Shown here: piece by piece, positions 7,471 to 15,605 of the stretch
Position numbering within the stretch: the stretch's first letter is position 1
Layout of the letters: the number at the start of each line of letters is the position of its first letter
DNA from: LSCE01 sp050485425
Lineage (GTDB): Bacteria > Pseudomonadota > Gammaproteobacteria > Nitrococcales > Aquisalimonadaceae
Assembly: GCA_050485425.1 (NCBI GenBank)
Contig: JBJHBJ010000005.1
Span: 62,001-126,000 of the forward strand
Direction: 5' to 3'
Length of the DNA: 64,000 nt
Translations under genes and position numbers: made by a program
The notes under the pieces: model-generated
Database searches by the model: none
Told to the model about the DNA's origin: nothing
Seen by the model: the letters and a program-made list of their open reading frames with translations, nothing else

Positions 7471-8679
7471 CTACTGTTCCGCGTACTCGGCGATCACCTG
7501 CTTGCCTAGCGCCATCATGTGCACCTGATCCGGGCCATCCGCCAGCCGGCACCAGCGTGCGTAGTTGTACGCCTCGGCCATGAAGTAGTCCTCGGTGAGC
7601 CCGCCGGCGCCGTGCATCTGAATGGCCATGTCGATCACTTCGGAGGTTAGCTGGGGGACCATGATCTTGGCCATGGCGATCAGATCACGCGCCTGCTTGG
7701 TCCCCTCCCGATCCATCTTGTCGGCGGCGCGCAGCGTCAGCAGACGGCACATCTCCACCTTCGAAGCCATCTGCGCGATGGATTCCCGCACCGAACCCTG
7801 CTGGCTGAGTTTCCGGCCGAACACCTCGCGACTCTCGACTCGCCGGCAGGCGGTTTCCAGCGCCCGCTGGGCGGCGCCGATCAGCCGCATGCAATGATGG
7901 ATGCGGCCCGGCCCCAGCCGGCCCTCCGCCACCTCGAAGCCCCGTCCCTCCCCCAGCAGCAGGTTTTCCCTGGGCACGCGGACATCCTGGAACACGACTT
8001 CGGCATGGCCGCCGGGTTCCTCGAAATAGCCCAGCGTGCTCAGCGGCCGGACCACCTTGAGCCCCGGTGTGTCGCGTGGCACCAGAATCTGGGTCTGCTG
8101 CAGATGCCTGTTGGGGTTGTCGGGGTCGGATTTGCCCATGACGATGAAGATCTCGCAACGCTCGTGCATGGCGTTGGTGATGAACCACTTGCGACCGTTG
8201 ATCACATAGTGATCGCCGTCCCGCATGATGGAGGTTTCGACATTGGTGGCATCGCTGGACGCCACGGCCGGCTCGGTCATGGCGAAGGCGGACCGGATCT
8301 TCCCGTCCAGCAGTGGCTTCAGCCACCGCTCCTGCTGCTCGGGCGTGCCGTATTTGACGAACACTTCCATGTTGCCGGTGTCGGGGGCATTGCAGTTGAA
8401 CACTTCCGGCGCCCAGAACACCCGCCCCATGATTTCGGCCAGTGGCGCATATTCGATGTTGCTGAGCCCCGGACCGAACGCCTCGTCGGGCATGAACAGG
8501 TTCCACAAGCCCTGGGCGCGCGCCTTCCCCTTCAGTTCCTCCAGTATCGCCGGCGATTTCCAGCGCTGCTCCCGGGCCTGATGGTTGAAGACGTGTTCAT
8601 TGGGATAGACGTGCTCTTCCATGAATGCGGTCAGGCGCTGCTGCAGATCCTGCACGCGCGGCGAATGCTGAAAATCCAT
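7471..8679 (-). CDS. Acyl-CoA dehydrogenase (ACAD10/11-like)
   Basis: A 402-residue flavoenzyme with the family's signature pieces: AFAMTEPAVASSDATN near residue 135 (FAD contact), WFITNAMHE, and the C-terminal QMHGAGGLTEDY segment. It oxidises acyl-CoA to enoyl-CoA and passes electrons to ETF. The closest recognisable type is the ACAD10/11-like group, supported by the partner kinase gene directly downstream. It is the first gene of the ACAD-APH-SDR set; a histidine phosphatase gene ends 25 bases before its start. Confidence 0.9.
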   Translation of the reverse strand: MDFQHSPRVQDLQQRLTAFMEEHVYPNEHVFNHQAREQRWKSPAILEELKGKARAQGLWNLFMPDEAFGPGLSNIEYAPLAEIMGRVFWAPEVFNCNAPDTGNMEVFVKYGTPEQQERWLKPLLDGKIRSAFAMTEPAVASSDATNVETSIMRDGDHYVINGRKWFITNAMHERCEIFIVMGKSDPDNPNRHLQQTQILVPRDTPGLKVVRPLSTLGYFEEPGGHAEVVFQDVRVPRENLLLGEGRGFEVAEGRLGPGRIHHCMRLIGAAQRALETACRRVESREVFGRKLSQQGSVRESIAQMASKVEMCRLLTLRAADKMDREGTKQARDLIAMAKIMVPQLTSEVIDMAIQMHGAGGLTEDYFMAEAYNYARWCRLADGPDQVHMMALGKQVIAEYAEQ

Positions 8680-8704
8680 CGGGGCCTCCTCCAGGCAATC
8701 AAGT

Positions 8705-9373
8705 TCAGGTGTAGCTGATCAGCTTGCTGGTGTATGGATGATCCAGGTGCGGAACGGCATTCCAGGACTGGAGGCGGACCTTGTCGCCCTTGAAAACCAT
8801 GCGGCTGATACCGCTGTTCGCCATCTGCAGGTTGAGCGTGATCATCTGCTCGACGGTGAGCCCCAGAACCTCTCTGATCACCGCACAGATCGCGCCGCCG
8901 GAGCTCACCGCCAGCACGCGTCCGGCGTCGGGAACAGCCGTCAGCGTCCGCAGCGCCCGGCGGATACGCTGCTGGAAGTCATTCCAGCTCTCCGGTGCAT
9001 CGGAGCGCAGGCTGCCGTCCGCCCAGGCGGCCAGCGCCGGCCGCAGAACGCGGAAAAACGCCCGGGCGTCACCCGGCGCGGGCGGCTCCACATCCGGATG
9101 CTGCAGCAGGTATCCGGCCACCAGTGCATGGAAGTCGTATTCGTTCAGTTCCGGGACCGTTTCGGCTGACGCCGCCAGTTCCGGCAAGGCCGCCTCCAGC
9201 GTCTGCGTATGCCGGCGCATGCTGCCGGTGAGCACGCGATCGAATTGCAGTCCACGCTCACGGAAATACTCTCCTAGCAGCCTGGATTGCGCCATGCCGG
9301 TCTCGGACAGGCAATCGTAGTCGTCCGAGCCGAACGACGCCTGGCCGTGGCGGACCAGAATTATCTCGCCCAA
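8705..9373 (-). CDS. Histidine phosphatase family protein (phosphoglycerate mutase-like)
   Basis: This 222-residue protein begins with the phosphohistidine motif VRHGQ (R8, H9, G10). A second motif region, AVSSGGAICAVI, stands where most members have a second histidine (SHGG); here it is SSGG, so that usual His is absent. The acid/base residue may be E97-E98 in the VPELNEYDFHAL part. It is in the same direction as the acyl-CoA dehydrogenase operon, with 25 bases between. Substrate unknown; the missing second histidine makes classic mutase activity uncertain. Confidence 0.8.
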   Translation of the reverse strand: MGEIILVRHGQASFGSDDYDCLSETGMAQSRLLGEYFRERGLQFDRVLTGSMRRHTQTLEAALPELAASAETVPELNEYDFHALVAGYLLQHPDVEPPAPGDARAFFRVLRPALAAWADGSLRSDAPESWNDFQQRIRRALRTLTAVPDAGRVLAVSSGGAICAVIREVLGLTVEQMITLNLQMANSGISRMVFKGDKVRLQSWNAVPHLDHPYTSKLISYT

Positions 9374-9391
9374 GGGGGCTCCTCCGTCTGT

Positions 9392-10681
9392 CTAGTCTAT
9401 CAGCGCCTGATACGTCAGGGTGCGCAGCTCCCGCCGCAGCGGATAACTGCTTGAAGGCAGGAGTTGTGTCATCAGGATGACGATCAGCTCTTCCGCGGGA
9501 TCGATCCAGAATGCCGTGCTGGCCGCACCACCCCAGGCGTATTCCCCCGGCGTTCCCACCACCTGGGCACGCGCCGGGTCCAGCATCACCGAAAAACCCA
9601 GACCGAAACCGATGCCCTCATAGGAAGTCTCGCTGAAACGCGGCTGCCCCATGGAGGCCAGATCGCCGCCCAGGTGATTGCTGGTCATGTAGGCCAGCGT
9701 TTTCGGCCCCAGCAGCCGCACGCCGTCCAGCGCGCCGCCGTCAAGCAGCATACGGCAAAAACGCAGGTAGTCGTGCATCGTACCCACCAGCCCGCCGCCG
9801 CCAGAACATAGCGTCGCGGGCTGCAGGAAGGCGCTACCTTCGACAGGATCGATCAGCCGCAGCCCGCCGGACAGGGCCGGACGCATTTCAGTCGGGCTGC
9901 GATTCACACTGACGTCGCCCAACCCCCCGCCACCCTTCGGCCCGTACAGCGCGGCGAAGCGGTTGTGCGCCTCCGCGGGTACGGTGAAGCCGGTATCCGC
10001 CATGCCGAGCGGGTCGAGGATCCGCTCGCGGAAAAAGGTCTCCAGCGACTGACCTGACAAGACTTCCACCAGACGCCCGACCACGTCCGTGGACACACTG
10101 TAGTTCCACGCCTGCCCGGGATGAGCGATCAGCGGCAGGCCGGCCAGCCGGTCCACCATCTCGGCCAGATCCTCGTGGCGGCGCGAGAAATCCACGCCGT
10201 GCTCCCGGTACAGTGCGTCGACTGCGTTGCCCTGCATGAATCCGTAGGTCAGCCCGCTGGTGTGCGTGAGCAGATGGCGGATGGTGATCAGCGAGGCGGC
10301 CGGCACCAGCCGTTCGTCGCGCGTACCCAGGCCCTCCATCACCTGCATGTCGCGGAACGCGGGTATGAACCGGGCCAGCGGATCGTCCAGCTGGAAGCGC
10401 CCCTCCTCGTAGAGCATCATCAGCGCCACACTGGTCACCGGCTTGGTCATGGAGTAGATGCGGAAGACCGTGTCGGCCTCCACCGGCAGACCCGACTCCA
10501 CATCCCGCAAACCGGCCGTTTCGAAATACGCAAGCCGGTTGCGACGGTGGACGAGCACACTGAGCCCGGCCAGCCGCTCGGTCTCCACCTGCGCCCGCAT
10601 CCAGCCGGACACACGCTCCAGCCTGCGCGGGCATATCCCCGCTTCCTCAGGCGCGATCAGATCAGACACATGACCTCCCAT
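9392..10681 (-). CDS. Serine hydrolase, beta-lactamase class C / esterase EstB-like
   Basis: A 429-residue protein of the class C beta-lactamase-related family. The S-x-x-K motif is SMTK near residue 77, and a tyrosine motif YSVSTDV near residue 200 replaces Y-x-N. Such proteins are mostly esterases or transesterases, not resistance enzymes. No clear signal peptide is seen, so a cytoplasmic location is likely. The ATG at 10681 has no good ribosome site, whereas GTG at 10669 has GGAGG four bases before it, so the protein may begin VSDLIAPEE. It is divergent from a small monooxygenase gene across an 18-bp palindrome. Confidence 0.85.
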   Translation of the reverse strand: MGGHVSDLIAPEEAGICPRRLERVSGWMRAQVETERLAGLSVLVHRRNRLAYFETAGLRDVESGLPVEADTVFRIYSMTKPVTSVALMMLYEEGRFQLDDPLARFIPAFRDMQVMEGLGTRDERLVPAASLITIRHLLTHTSGLTYGFMQGNAVDALYREHGVDFSRRHEDLAEMVDRLAGLPLIAHPGQAWNYSVSTDVVGRLVEVLSGQSLETFFRERILDPLGMADTGFTVPAEAHNRFAALYGPKGGGGLGDVSVNRSPTEMRPALSGGLRLIDPVEGSAFLQPATLCSGGGGLVGTMHDYLRFCRMLLDGGALDGVRLLGPKTLAYMTSNHLGGDLASMGQPRFSETSYEGIGFGLGFSVMLDPARAQVVGTPGEYAWGGAASTAFWIDPAEELIVILMTQLLPSSSYPLRRELRTLTYQALID

Positions 10682-10700
10682 GTGAAAACGTGGAACGGCC

Positions 10701-10716
10701 CATCAGCACTTCCTTA
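10701..10716. repeat. Degenerate end of the 5037-type element
   Basis: On the minus strand this reads TAAGGAAGTGCTGATG, matching the right end of the 5037-5304 element (TAAGGAAGCGCTGATC) at 14 of 16 positions. No partner end is visible nearby, so it may be a solo remnant or chance. Confidence 0.35.
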
Positions 10717-10761
10717 CCCCGGCAAGCTAGAGAGTAGGCCTATTGCAGCAGGCTCCACAAG

Positions 10762-10779
10762 TCATTAGTTTACTAATGA
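10762..10779. promoter_or_regulatory. 18-bp perfect palindrome in a divergent promoter region
   Basis: TCATTAGT-TT-ACTAATGA lies between the serine hydrolase (minus) and the monooxygenase gene (plus), 67 bases before the latter. Its form suits a MarR or TetR dimer site that could control both genes. No regulator gene is adjacent. Confidence 0.5.
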
Positions 10780-10845
10780 TCTCGATAGCGGCGACGGTGC
10801 GCCGGACAGACAGACAATACATTCATCACCAACGAGGAGAACATC

Positions 10846-11127
10846 ATGTTGGCAATTGTTGCCAGACTCAGGGCCGTTGACGGCAAGGGCAGCGAACTGG
10901 CGGAGCGCATGCAGGGCATCGCCGGGAAAGTCCGGACCGAACCGGGCAATCACGCCTACACCGTGCATCAGGGCCAGGACGACGCCGATCTGGTCATGAT
11001 CTACGAGCAGTACGACGATCAGGCCGCGCTGGATGCGCACCGTGCGCACATGAAGGAGATGGGCGTGGATCTGCGCGGCCTGCTGGCCGGGAAGCCGGAA
11101 CTGGAGTACTACAGCACCGCTGGCTGA
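10846..11127 (+). CDS. Antibiotic biosynthesis monooxygenase (ABM) domain protein, putative quinol monooxygenase
   Basis: A 93-residue single-domain protein of the ferredoxin-like ABM/YgiN fold. Features seen are the opening MLAIVARLRAVDGKGSEL, HQGQDDADLVMIYEQYDDQAALDAH in the middle (family pattern E-x-W/Y-x-D-x-x-A-x-x-x-H, here with EQYDDQAALDAH) and a final EYYSTAG. Relatives are small dimeric cofactor-free oxygenases or haem-degrading enzymes acting on quinols. AGGAG lies seven bases before the ATG. It is transcribed divergently from the serine hydrolase and followed by a hairpin. Confidence 0.8.
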   Translation: MLAIVARLRAVDGKGSELAERMQGIAGKVRTEPGNHAYTVHQGQDDADLVMIYEQYDDQAALDAHRAHMKEMGVDLRGLLAGKPELEYYSTAG

Positions 11128-11133
11128 CTCCCG

Positions 11134-11164
11134 GCACGGATGCACCACATGGGTGCATCCGTGC
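11134..11164 (+). terminator. Hairpin after the ABM gene
   Basis: A 13-bp perfect stem, GCACGGATGCACC (11134-11146) with GGTGCATCCGTGC (11152-11164), has a 5-nt loop and begins 6 bases after the stop. It has no T tract, so termination would be weak or Rho-assisted. Confidence 0.45.
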
Positions 11165-11228
11165 ACCTTCACCTCCCGCGCCGCTTCCGCGAACCGCGGC
11201 CAGCGGCAACCAGCGCCTCAGCGGGTCT

Positions 11229-11279
11229 TACGAACCTTTCAGGAGCTACAGCCTGGCTTTAGCTCCTGAAAGGTTCGTA
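11229..11279. repeat. 20-bp perfect inverted repeat upstream of the osmolyte operon
   Basis: Arms TACGAACCTTTCAGGAGCTA (11229-11248) and its exact complement (11260-11279) are separated by 11 bases. It lies 50 bases before the MFS gene start. It could be a strong leader hairpin, an operator, or an insertion remnant; there is no T tract on either side. Confidence 0.6.
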
Positions 11280-11329
11280 TGGCCTGTATCCTGCATCGTT
11301 ACGGCGAAGCGACGTGACGGGACCTGCAG

Positions 11330-12619
11330 ATGGGAACATACCTGCGGCCAATCAGCGCTCTGCTGGCAGGGGTCGCCCTGCTGCTGCTGGGCAACGGCCT
11401 GCTCAATACCGTACTGACACTGCTCGGCACGGAACTGGGCTTCAGCCCGGCCCTGCTCGGGCTGATCATGTCCGGTTATTTCATCGGCTTCTTCGTCGGT
11501 ATCTGGCTGGTCGTGCCGCTGGTCCGCCGCATCGGCCATATCCGGGCGTTCGCCTTCTGCGCCGCGCTCGCGGCCAGTATCGCCTTGCTGCATATTCTCC
11601 TTCAGCATCCGTGGGTCTGGCTGGGACTGCGGGTACTGTATGGCGTCGCCCTGGTGTCCCTGTACACGGTCATCGAGAGCTGGCTGAACGCGAGTTCGCC
11701 GGCCGAGCGCCGGGGTCGGATCTTCGCCGTCTACATGGCCGTGAACCTGGGCGCGCTGGCCGCCGCCCAGCAATTGATCCGGCTGGATGAACCGTCAGCC
11801 TTCACGCTGTTCGCCCTCGCCGCCATCCTGATCTGCGTCGCACTCATGCCGGTGACGCTGACCCGGCTGGCGCAGCCCGAAACGCTTGCCGCGCCCCGTG
11901 TACGCATTGGAGCGCTCTGGCGGGCCGCACCGCTGGCCATTGCCGCCTCCGCCCTCTCCGGCCTCACCATGGGCGCCTTCTGGGGCCTGGCGCCGGTTTA
12001 CGCCAGCCAGCTCGGCTTCGATACCGCCGGCATCGGCCTGTTCATGAGTGCCACCATCCTCGGCGGGGCGCTGTTCCAGCTTCCCATCGGCCGGTTTTCG
12101 GACAAGCATGACCGCCGGCGGGTACTGGCCTGGGTTGCCGGCCTGGCGACAGTTGTCTCGGCCCTGATGCCTGCGCTCGACGCCGGGACGCCGCTGCTGG
12201 CAGTGACGCTGCTCTGGGGCGGCCTGTGTTTTGCCCTGTATCCGGTGGCGGTCGCTCACCTGATCGACCACCTCGACGCGGACGCGATCCTCTCCGGCTC
12301 CAGCGGGCTCCTCCTGGTACACGGCGTGGGCGCCGCGTTCGGTCCGACGTTGGCCGGTGTCTGGATGCATGTCCAGGGCACGCATGCCCTGCCCCTCTAT
12401 TACGCCATCACGCTCGCCCTGCTGGTAGCCACGCTTATCCTGGGCATACGCCGGGCGCAGGCGCCCGATCCGCAACCCGGCCGTTTCGCGCCCATGCTGC
12501 GCACCAGCCCCACCGCACTCGAGATGATGCCGGACGCACCTGTCTCCGATGACGCCGGCGGACAAGCCGGTGCAACCGCCCCCTCCCCCGACCGGAAGCA
12601 GACCGAGGAAAACGCATGA
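11330..12619 (+). CDS. MFS transporter, YcaD-like; probable glucosylglycerol-linked transporter
   Basis: The 429-residue protein has about 12 hydrophobic spans in two halves and a long hydrophilic C-terminal tail of about 40 residues. The opening part and the ERRGRIFAVYMAVNLGALAA loop resemble the YcaD group of the major facilitator superfamily. It overlaps the next gene by 4 bp (ATGA). In Stenotrophomonas rhizophila a YcaD-type transporter gene is linked to glucosylglycerol synthesis, and the same pairing here suggests export or retrieval of that solute. The transport role is inferred from context. Confidence 0.8.
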   Translation: MGTYLRPISALLAGVALLLLGNGLLNTVLTLLGTELGFSPALLGLIMSGYFIGFFVGIWLVVPLVRRIGHIRAFAFCAALAASIALLHILLQHPWVWLGLRVLYGVALVSLYTVIESWLNASSPAERRGRIFAVYMAVNLGALAAAQQLIRLDEPSAFTLFALAAILICVALMPVTLTRLAQPETLAAPRVRIGALWRAAPLAIAASALSGLTMGAFWGLAPVYASQLGFDTAGIGLFMSATILGGALFQLPIGRFSDKHDRRRVLAWVAGLATVVSALMPALDAGTPLLAVTLLWGGLCFALYPVAVAHLIDHLDADAILSGSSGLLLVHGVGAAFGPTLAGVWMHVQGTHALPLYYAITLALLVATLILGIRRAQAPDPQPGRFAPMLRTSPTALEMMPDAPVSDDAGGQAGATAPSPDRKQTEENA

Positions 12620-14892
12620 TACTGATCGCGACAGACCTGGACGGTACCTTTCTCGCTGGCGGCAACAGTGACAGGCTGCGGCTTTACCAGACCATCTCGG
12701 CGCATCCCGACATCAAGCTGGCATACGTTACGGGGCGCAGCCTGGAAGCGGTGCTGCCGTTGCTGTCCGACCCGACGCTGCCGAGCCCGGACTACATCAT
12801 CTCCGATGTCGGGGCCACCATCTACCACGGCGGCAACCTGCAGCCCATCGCCGCGTTGCAGGCCGAGATCGACCAGCGCTGGCCCGGAGAACAGGCGGTG
12901 GCGGAGGCGCTGGCCGGTTTCCCGGAGCTGGAACGCCAGACTGTCCCCCAGAGCCGCCGCTGCTCGTACTACTGCACCCCGGAACAGGCAGCGTCCGACG
13001 CCATTGCCAGGGTTGTGGCCGCGCTGGATTGCGAGCTGCTGTACTCCGCCGATCGCTACCTGGATGTGCTCCCCCGGGGCGTCAGCAAGGGTTCGACGCT
13101 GAAGGCCCTGGTCGGATGGCTTGGCATCGATGCCGAGCAGGTCCTGGTGGCGGGCGATACACTGAATGACCTGAGCCTGTTCGAGGCCGGCTACAAAGGC
13201 GTTTGCGTGGCAGACTCGGAGCCCGCGCTGCTGGACGCCACCAGCCAGAACACCCGCGTGCTGCAGGCCGGTGAACCCGGCTGCGGGGGCATCATCGAAG
13301 CGCTGGCCTGGTTCGGCTTCCTCGGCGAGCATGGCCTGAGGGCGGAAATCCGTCCGCCGGCCAGCCCCGGGGGTGCCGAGCTGGTGATCGTCTACCACCG
13401 GCTTCCGTACGAGGAATACCGGCAGGACGGCCAGGTGAAACGGCGGCGCCCCAAGTCCCCGAACGGCATTATCCCGACCCTGCTCAGCTTCTTCGCCGAC
13501 GGCCGCGAGGGCGCCTGGATCGCCTGGTCGGAACACCGTGAGGAGGACCCTCCGTTCGAGCACCATACCGCCGTCGATCCGGACCGCTATCCCCGGCTAA
13601 CCGCGGCCCGCATACCGCTGGACAAGGAACAGATCGACATCTTCTACAAGCGCTTCTCCAAGGAGGCGTTCTGGCCCACGCTGCACACCTTCTGGGAACG
13701 GGCCTCGTTCCGGGAGGACCACTGGCAGGTCTATCTGGAAGTAAACCGGACATTCGCCCAGCGCGCCGCCGAGGAGGCCGCGGAGAATGCCCTGGTCTGG
13801 ATTCACGACTACAACCTGTGGATGGTGCCCGCCTACCTGCGGGAGCTGCGCCCGGACCTGCGCATCGCCTTCTTCCACCACACCTACTTCCCGTCCGCGG
13901 ACGTGTTCAACGTGGTGCCCTGGCGGCGGGAGATCGTCGGCAGCCTGATGCAGTGCGACTACGTCGGCTTCCACATTCCCCGGCAGGTGGAGAACTTTGT
14001 CGACGTGGCCCGCGGCGTCACGCCGCTGCGTCTGCTCGAGCGGGAAGACTGCGCCCCTCGCTTCCTGACCTACGGCTGCGCCGTGGGCCTGGAGCGCTAT
14101 ACCCGGGCCATCGGCGCAAACGACCGCAAGGTGGGCCTCGGTGCGCACCCGGTCGGCCTGGACATGGAGCGGGTGAAGGCCTGCCTGGATGACCCCATGG
14201 TGCAGATCCGCATGTCGGAATTGCGCGCCGAACTCACCGGCGTGCGACTCATCCTGTCGGTGGAGCGGCTGGATTTCACCAAAGGCACACTGGAGAAGCT
14301 CGACGCCTACGAACGCATGCTGGCGGACAACCCGGAGCTCCATGGCAAGGTCACCCTGTGCACCGTCTGCGTACCGGCAGCGGGAGAGATGAAGGTCTAC
14401 CAGGAACTGCAGGTGCAGATCGAGCAGGCCGTCGGCAGGATCAACGGCCGCTTCGCCCAGGTGGGCTGGACACCGGTGCAGTTCTTCTTCCGTTCCCTGC
14501 CCTTCGAGGAAGTGGTCGGCTGGTACGCCATGGCCGACGTGATGTGGGTCACGCCGTTACGGGACGGGCTCAACCTGGTGGCCAAGGAGTTCGTCGCCAC
14601 CCAGGGCCTCACCGGCGGTTCCGGCGTGCTGGTGCTGTCGGAATTCACCGGTGCGGCAGCGGAACTCAAGGGCGCACTGCTCACCAACCCACACGATATC
14701 GCCGACCTGGCGCATACCTGTTATCTGGGACTGAATCTCTCCGGCAGCGAGGCGCAGGCACGCATGCGGCAGATGTTCGAGATCGTCGAGTACCACGACA
14801 TCCGCCGCTGGGGCGACGAATTCATCAAGGATGCCACGCAAGCCGCCCTGGCCAACAGCCGCGGCATGGACGGGGAGGCGGCGGCAAGCTGA
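12616..14892 (+). CDS. ggpPS: Bifunctional glucosylglycerol-phosphate synthase/phosphatase (GgpPS-like)
   Basis: The 758-residue protein fuses two enzymes. Residues 1 to about 235 are a HAD-IIB phosphatase with nucleophile motif DLDGTF (D7, D9), VTGRS, and the Mg site GDTLNDLSLF. Residues about 250-750 are a GT20 glycosyltransferase with WIHDYNLWMVPAYL, FFHHTYFPS, and the late donor-binding segments RDGLNLVAKEFVA and LSEFTGAA. The domain order, phosphatase first, matches bifunctional GgpPS of salt-tolerant bacteria, which makes glucosylglycerol from ADP-glucose and glycerol 3-phosphate. A trehalose-phosphate synthase fusion is the alternative, but OtsA/OtsB fusions usually have the phosphatase last. 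Cytoplasmic; coupled to the upstream transporter. Confidence 0.78.
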   Translation: MILIATDLDGTFLAGGNSDRLRLYQTISAHPDIKLAYVTGRSLEAVLPLLSDPTLPSPDYIISDVGATIYHGGNLQPIAALQAEIDQRWPGEQAVAEALAGFPELERQTVPQSRRCSYYCTPEQAASDAIARVVAALDCELLYSADRYLDVLPRGVSKGSTLKALVGWLGIDAEQVLVAGDTLNDLSLFEAGYKGVCVADSEPALLDATSQNTRVLQAGEPGCGGIIEALAWFGFLGEHGLRAEIRPPASPGGAELVIVYHRLPYEEYRQDGQVKRRRPKSPNGIIPTLLSFFADGREGAWIAWSEHREEDPPFEHHTAVDPDRYPRLTAARIPLDKEQIDIFYKRFSKEAFWPTLHTFWERASFREDHWQVYLEVNRTFAQRAAEEAAENALVWIHDYNLWMVPAYLRELRPDLRIAFFHHTYFPSADVFNVVPWRREIVGSLMQCDYVGFHIPRQVENFVDVARGVTPLRLLEREDCAPRFLTYGCAVGLERYTRAIGANDRKVGLGAHPVGLDMERVKACLDDPMVQIRMSELRAELTGVRLILSVERLDFTKGTLEKLDAYERMLADNPELHGKVTLCTVCVPAAGEMKVYQELQVQIEQAVGRINGRFAQVGWTPVQFFFRSLPFEEVVGWYAMADVMWVTPLRDGLNLVAKEFVATQGLTGGSGVLVLSEFTGAAAELKGALLTNPHDIADLAHTCYLGLNLSGSEAQARMRQMFEIVEYHDIRRWGDEFIKDATQAALANSRGMDGEAAAS

Positions 14893-14977
14893 GCGGAACG
14901 TCGTCGGGGTTTACAGACATGGCAATATCTCCTGCAGGGTGAGTACCATACCGGTGCCCCAGACAAGGAGAACGCCT

Positions 14978-15508
14978 GTGTCCAAGCTGTGCCGCCGTTT
15001 CATTGCCCCCGCATCTCTTGCCGCCGCCCTGCTCGGTCTGCCCTCGCTGGCCGGCGCCTACGAGATCGGCGTGCGCGCCGGGACCAACCTGGGCGGCAGC
15101 CAGAGCTACAACAGCCAGGAGGTCTATTTCCGGGCGCCCCTGCCCGGCGTGCTCGGCGACCCCGCCGGCTGGCATGTCAGGAGCTATGCGGAAGCCAACG
15201 CCGGACGGCTGGCAGCCAGTGGCGACTCGCTGACCACAGCGGGCTTCGGCGTGAGTGCCTGGCTGCGCAGCCCGGCCGCACCGATCAGCATCGGCCTGGG
15301 AACCGGCCCCACCTATCTGTCCCGCACCAGCCTCGGCAATCACGACTATGGCGGCAACTGGCAGTTCACCTCCCATGCGGGGGTTCGCCTGGCGCTGGGG
15401 CCGCACGTCACGCTGGGTTACCGCGTACAGCACACCTCCAACGCCGGCCTGTATTCCCCCAACAACGGCTATGACCTTCAGGCGATCGAGATCCGGGTGA
15501 ATTTCTGA
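14978..15508 (+). CDS. PagL-like lipid A 3-O-deacylase / acyloxyacyl hydrolase
   Basis: A 176-residue outer-membrane beta-barrel protein with a signal peptide cleaved after AGA near residue 27. The GTG start at 14978 is chosen for AAGGAG seven bases upstream; an in-frame ATG lies inside the previous gene. The C-terminal motif HTSNAGLYSPNNGYD matches the PagL active site, giving H152 and S154. The third catalytic residue, Glu in Pseudomonas PagL at this spacing, is Asp166 here. The enzyme family removes the 3-O acyl chain of lipid A. Expected final residue is aromatic, and it ends in Phe as barrels do. Confidence 0.75.
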   Translation: MSKLCRRFIAPASLAAALLGLPSLAGAYEIGVRAGTNLGGSQSYNSQEVYFRAPLPGVLGDPAGWHVRSYAEANAGRLAASGDSLTTAGFGVSAWLRSPAAPISIGLGTGPTYLSRTSLGNHDYGGNWQFTSHAGVRLALGPHVTLGYRVQHTSNAGLYSPNNGYDLQAIEIRVNF

Positions 15509-15605
15509 GCCGGCGGTTGGGGCGGGAAAGCGGCTCCGGTACCATAGCGAATCCCGATACCCGGGAGGCCCCGGGCGGCTGCCTCCCCTGCTGCTGGAGA
15601 ACACC

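Noticed and set aside
9392..10681. Beta-lactamase resistance gene
   Set aside because: There is no signal peptide, the Y-x-N motif is altered and the protein is the esterase-like branch of the family.
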